Assembly (NCBI GenBank): GCA_029931535.1
Contig: JAQPZY010001548.1
Location: 2,048,001 to 2,112,000, forward strand
Length of the DNA: 64,000 nucleotides
Direction: 5' to 3'
From: Margaritifera margaritifera
Lineage: Eukaryota > Mollusca > Bivalvia > Unionida > Margaritiferidae
In this document: positions 59,277-64,000 of the stretch, piece by piece
How positions within the stretch are numbered: the first letter of the stretch is position 1
How the letters are laid out: every line of letters starts with the position of its first letter
The notes under the pieces: model-generated
Seen by the model: only the letters and a program-made list of their open reading frames with translations
The model's database searches: none
What the model was told of the DNA's origin: nothing
Translations under genes and position numbers: made by a program

Positions 59277-60276
59277 GTAAATATATATTCTTTTTAACCC
59301 ATAGGCCATCTTTGGGCAACTGTATTCTTGTCCACTCCTGCTTCAGAGGTGGTGTGAGTTCTCAACCCAATACCAACATTTGCAAAGAATATTCTTCACA
59401 ATAGGCTGAGAAGAACCATGAGAACATTGTTCTGGTGTCACCTAAAGACATGCATACAGTCTAGTCTTATTAATCAGATGCAAACCGTGGTCATTAAAAA
59501 TGTTGGATAAACCATAGAGTTGGATTTGGATGACTTTCAATAATAATTGCCATTCAAGTGTGGTATAAAAGGGATAAGTAGATAAATAGAAAGTTAGATT
59601 AATGAAATTAAACTGTAATATATGTTATCAACTTCACAATATCTTACTTTCATTTCTATTTCATCATTTTCAGAAAGTTGTTATAGGAAGGTTACAACCA
59701 CACACCCAAATTGAGCTGCTCCTTCTTCACAAACAAATTTGCAATATCAGCAACTAGATGGAATAACTAATTCAGGGGAATAAAGTACAGTAAAGTCATT
59801 AAATTACCAACTCATTTACATAAAAATCTGTAAAGTAATTTGGAATTCAGATAATAAGTATCTGCTAAAGTCACAATAACTGGTGGCAAAATAACATTGT
59901 CTATATTAATAAAAAAATTTACTAGAATAAAACGTTTGCAAAATGAGTTATTTTTTCTTGTAATAAAAATTTTTCATAAGTAGCAACATAGGTTTAATCA
60001 TGTATAGTGTTTGCATGACATGCACTGAGCAAATTGTGAAGATTATGTCTTGAAAATTAAACAAGAGTAATAAATTTATGAAAATTTTAATATTGTTATT
60101 TACAGAAGGCAATACTTCTGTTGATTTAGGTTTAGGTAGTTAAGTTAAGGACTATACTGTAATTGCAAGCAGTATGCCAGCAAGAATAGGCATTTAATTA
60201 ATGGGATAGATATTCCATACATTTTCAGTTATTAAAGTCTCTTACTTGTGTGTTATTTATTTTTTCTTCCCTATAG
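59277..60276 (+). other. Intron 13: nothing recognised
   Basis: A 1.0 kb AT-rich intron without a supported repeat. Confidence 0.55.
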
Positions 60277-60438
60277 TTAATAGTTTTCCGCTACCTGTTT
60301 GGACACTGGAATGATTTTTGTAACTTCCGTGCCAACTTGGCAGAAGAGAAGATCATGCCAACCATCGAGCGTCGAAGGAAACATGCCAAGGTCAAGGACA
60401 GAAAGAGACAACAGGAACTGGAAGAGAGACTGTCCAAG
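60277..60438 (+). CDS. RGS22: RGS22 exon N (last exon recognised)
   Basis: Residues 1253-1306. Acceptor 'ttccctatag', donor 'gtattg', phase 0/0. Encodes 'LIVFRYLFGHWNDFCNFRAN', 'LAEEKIMPTIERRRKHAKVK' and DRKRQQELEERLSK, the last helix of the fourth RGS fold followed by a Lys/Arg/Glu-rich coiled-coil-like helix. No stop codon: the gene continues. The vertebrate protein has a further short tail with a 'YSKYIEALEQE'-like coil, for which no match was found up to 64000. Confidence 0.96.
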
Positions 60439-62640
60439 GTATTGAAGATAGATGTGATAAAGGCTTTTATCACCAATATTCATTTTTTCTAGAGCCATAT
60501 CAACATGTCATAAACGCCATATACCACAATGTGCCATAATACCTAGCAAAATAGGGCAAGTTCACTATTTTTGTGTGGTTCCTATTTTCATGGATTTGGT
60601 GGATGCTACAAACCCAAAATTTCAAAATCAAAGAAAAAATTATTCTCCTCTTGTGAAAAAGGACCCTTTCCTAATCCACTACTTTAAAGACTGACAGCAA
60701 TGTCATTCTTCGCAAAACCTCAAAAAGATTTATCCATGAAAGTAAATGAATTCACATAAACTAACTAATGGTATTATGCATTGCAAAGTCGGTCCAGTTA
60801 TGAAATAGTTATACATATAAATATTCAGTAGATGTCATATTCATAAAACTTGTTGAATACATAATTTGTTTCAAGCAGCTTGTACCATATAATAATACTC
60901 ACCTTGTTTTATTAACTTCACATCTAATAAAAACTTTTGTATTATATCTTTAGCATTTAGTCTGTCAAAGATTTTAAATCTGTTAAATGGCGAAGAACTT
61001 GTGAGGGTCAAATTATCCTACAACTGCAGGGAAGTTAGTTAACAGATTTTGCAAAGTTTGGAATTCATTATAAAAGGTCATACTGAATTACAATTATAAT
61101 GTCAGACATCTTTCATTGATTATTTACTTTTCATTTTACTTCATCTTTTTAAATGAATGTTAAGATCTCTTTTCTTCAATCTTTTTTTAATTTCTTCTGT
61201 CTTTTTCATATATCTTTTAATAAGTTATAAAAAGTAATAATTTTGCAATAAAAATGCTGTCGGTCCACATCCAAGATTAAGCTCAATGTTAAAGTTGTTT
61301 ACTTTTCAGCTAAATACAACGCATGCTTGACAAAAAGCGGGTCTTTTGTTATGGAAATATATGATTGGTTCTCTATCAGAAATCAATGTTAATAAGTACC
61401 CTTGTACTGACAGTTACTCTTACAGAAATAATCAATTTACTATGGGTTGTAGCAGCTTTGCAGAAAGCCAATCAGTGAGCTGCAAGTGTAAGCCAGCAGT
61501 GTGTAGGAGTGTGCAACTAGTATCATAAATGATCCATTATACCAATGTTTATCCATGATAATTATGTATACGAGTTAATCTGTGAGTAATATACATAACA
61601 TAACTGAATAACATGAGCTATACTATCTATTCATAGAGTAATAACTTGGAATAGCTAAGCTTGGTAGGACTACACTGTATTTTTTATAGTCTATGAGAAA
61701 AACAGTGATGACAGATATCATCTATTAAGGACTGCAAGTGGTATTCTAGTTGCACTGTACATGATTATGACATTTTACACAGAATGGACTTATTGTAATT
61801 ATGGTTAGGATCTCTTATAATAGTCATTATATAGGAAAATACTAAAACTGATGGTTTGTACAATTTGTTTCCAAACTGGAATTATGGTTTTTGATAAAAA
61901 CGGAAAAAATGCAGGTATAAGCTCATCTTGTGTGTACTTTAGCTTATTTTTAAAACACAAATATTATTTAATTTGCTTGGAAGTGTGCTACACAGTTTAC
62001 ATGTTTGCCACAAGTATGCCAGAACATACTTTGATGTGTCAGTCTATGTAGATAATAAATTATTACCTTTTAATCTTGTACTATTGTACAATGGAAGTTA
62101 AAATTACTCTTTATCTCTACCATAAATATGAAAATATTATCATTTAGAAAGAAAATAATGACATTTTTGTTCTATGGTAATTTTCAGGAAGAAAAGGTAA
62201 TTCATGTTTCCTCTGCAAAATATCACATGCAAATAGCTAAACATAATTCACCTACATTAGTGTAATGCTTATGTAAATGAGACATAAAAACAGTAAATTC
62301 TATAATAGGTAAAAAAAATTTTGCTAGATCACATGCTTGCTTAATTTGTATATTCACTTTTTTTAGTTCATCTGGATGAAAAAGCAGATTTAGCATATAG
62401 AGTTAACTATGAGTTTTAGATTAAAAACTTCTACCTTTGAGTAATATATAGTTTCAGTATTTGCAGTGAGAATGCTAATTAGGCCAAAATTATGTTAGTA
62501 ATATTACAAAATAGTGACTACAATATAAGTACAGTTATTTTTTTAAATTTTGGAGTTTTTAGTCTGAGTTCAGTATTTCTGCTCACAGACAGATTCACCG
62601 CTACAGTCAATGTCAGTGTGACGTCACCTCAAGAATGATG
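60439..62640 (+). other. Downstream intron: mostly nothing recognised
   Basis: AT-rich. A possible 9 bp microexon (62188-62196) is discussed in the findings. Short frames near 61346 and 61851 have no recognisable similarity. Confidence 0.45.
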
Positions 62641-62669
62641 TCATGAAATCACTCAAGATTTCTTAGCTA

Positions 62670-62727
62670 TGCATCCACATGAAAATGATAGGAATTAATG
62701 CATCCACATGAAAATGATAGCAATTAA
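62670..62727. repeat. 29 bp duplication
   Basis: Two adjacent copies of 'gcatccacatgaaaatgata' plus gnaattaat. Confidence 0.9.
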
Positions 62728-62766
62728 TCTGCAGAGATCATTCAGATCATTGATGGGGTAAATTGA

Positions 62767-62907
62767 TTACATGGTTTGTTAGTGATCCAGTATGGAATGA
62801 TATAGAGTCAGTAGAAAGCTTTCCTGGGCTCGGTGTTTGCACCTTTCCAGTAAAATATCATATTGACTCAGTATCATTGTATACTGGGTCATTAACAAAC
62901 CATGTAA
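62767..62907. mobile_element. Small MITE-like element with 44 bp inverted repeats
   Basis: The left arm 'ttacatggtttgttagtgat' (62767 on) and right arm 'gtcattaacaaaccatgtaa' (to 62907) are inverted copies over about 44 bp, including the inner 'gagtca/tgactc'. The 50 bp centre contains 'tcctgggctcggtgtttgca'. No coding capacity. No target duplication is clear. Confidence 0.75.
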
Positions 62908-63102
62908 CTAATAATACAGTACCAAGATGAAAGAGCATTTTTCTAAGTTTAAAATGAATTTAAAGAAACAGTTGTCAATCAATATAAAATTGTGTATTTA
63001 TATTAAATGAACAAAACTCTGCAGTTTTCTATATCATAAATTTTATCAGCTAAATATGAATAAAGACTTCATATATTTTCACTATGTATTGTTTATAATG
63101 AT

Positions 63103-63315
63103 ACCATATATAATCACATAAAAGTAGGGTCCAACTGCAAACTGCATAGACCCAGATCTACCATTGCACAATGCACTAGCAGATCTGCATTTATGCAATT
63201 TGTTAGGCATAATCAATAGAACAAACAACTTGGACCCTGATCTGCCACTGCATTATGAGATGGCAGATCAGGGTCTATGCTGTTTGCATTTGGATCTGAC
63301 TTATAAGTGAGTACC
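63103..63315. mobile_element. TA-flanked double-hairpin MITE, copy 5
   Basis: Begins 'ccatatataatcacataaaa' after TA. Both hairpins are present: 'gcatagacccagatctacc' and 'accctgatctgccactgc' with 'gatggcagatcagggtctat'. The right end 'ttataagtgagtacctac' is diverged, so its last bases are uncertain. Confidence 0.85.
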
Positions 63316-63598
63316 TACTTTGGGAGATAATTCCTAATAGAAAGTGAAGCAACCTATATGATACTATAAAAGAGGCAGTTTGTAAATATCAAAAATGGCT
63401 GGTGAAGACAGTATTGGTTTGGATGAACCAAATATTTGGTTGAATGAAGTTACTTAGAGCCTCTGTATGGTTACAATATGGTTAAAGATGGAAAAACTTC
63501 AGAACAAGAGAAACTTAATTTTCCTTCCAAGAAATAATTTTAGTATGAGAAGTCACAGCCTTGGGTATTATTTCATGCTTAATTTGCTATGTTTTCAG

Positions 63599-63607
63599 CA
63601 CGAAAAG
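63599..63607 (+). other. Possible 9 bp microexon, unproven
   Basis: 'ttttcag' then cacgaaaag then 'gtaatg'. It would add His-Glu-Lys in frame. A similar candidate lies at 62188-62196. Weak evidence, since such short matches arise by chance. Confidence 0.12.
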
Positions 63608-63930
63608 GTAATGAAATTAATTTTCCTCATGCCACATGCTAAAACTACTACACAGTTATTATCAAATTAGTTCCACTAACTGTTATACGTTGATTTATTC
63701 ATCGAACACAGATGACATACATTATAAGAATTTGAATTTATTTGGATGCCATTTTTTCTGCTAAAAGCTACTAACTCAGTCAAGTGATTCATTGCTTGTC
63801 AAATAAACCTGCATGATAATATGACCGTTTATTCCAAATTCCAGCCTTCTAATCAGCATTTGCAATGACACTGAGCATTTTGCCATTTAAGCAGAATAAA
63901 CCACTGACAAAACTGACAAAAAGAAAATTT

Positions 63931-64000
63931 ACCGCATATACTCATGTATAATTCGAGTCCAAATGCAAACAACATAGACCCTGATCTGCCATCACATAAT
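63931..64000. mobile_element. TA-flanked double-hairpin MITE, copy 6 (cut by window end)
   Basis: 'ccgcatatactcatgtataa' after TA, then 'ccaaatgcaaacaacataga' and 'ccctgatctgccatcacata'. It starts with the 'ccctgatct' hairpin, like copies 2 and 3, and runs off the window. Confidence 0.82.

Overview
The window is nuclear DNA of an animal, most likely a bivalve or related mollusc. Coding sequence is split into short exons with GT-AG introns of about 0.7 to 10 kb. The rest is AT-rich and packed with decayed transposons and short-unit tandem arrays. The degenerate repeat families with runs of AGGTCA-like words and ends near 'gtactcttgtta' are of a kind I associate with bivalve genomes; that taxonomic reading is inference, the exon-intron structure is direct.

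One protein-coding gene is supported. It lies on the + strand and is an orthologue of RGS22, the large multi-RGS-domain regulator of G-protein signalling. Fourteen consecutive coding exons (13239 to 60438) join with matching phases into about 1306 residues without a stop. The N-terminal exon(s) and the last C-terminal exon(s) are not recognisable here and probably lie outside the window. The product contains a divergent N-terminal RGS-like region, a Ser/Pro-rich 'SARP' linker and three further RGS-type folds.

Upstream (1-13238): a TACA microsatellite, then a dead LINE on the minus strand (RT part about 905-3850, endonuclease part about 8014-8590) that holds or borders at least five tandem arrays, including an 83-84 bp satellite of about 23 units at 6105-8013. 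A TATA-like box with a short ORF lies at 5728-6008. Introns 1 and 2 (13470-27820) carry AGGTCA-rich repeats, a 150 bp diverged repeat family, a tRNA-derived SINE, a TA-flanked double-hairpin MITE and a 0.9 kb element with long inverted repeats. Intron 3 (27983-37966) holds a nearly full-length but inactivated DIRS-type tyrosine-recombinase retrotransposon (about 31426-37770) with inverted terminal repeats and an internal complementary region. Later introns hold five more copies of the MITE counting the one cut by the window end, a second SINE, palindromic elements and a 1.8 kb satellite that begins exactly at a splice donor.

There is no operon-like organisation, no rRNA, no bona fide tRNA gene and no CRISPR array. 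The main interest is the repeat biology: transposon ends turning into tandem arrays, an intact DIRS architecture with visible inactivating mutations, and a compact MITE family concentrated around one gene.
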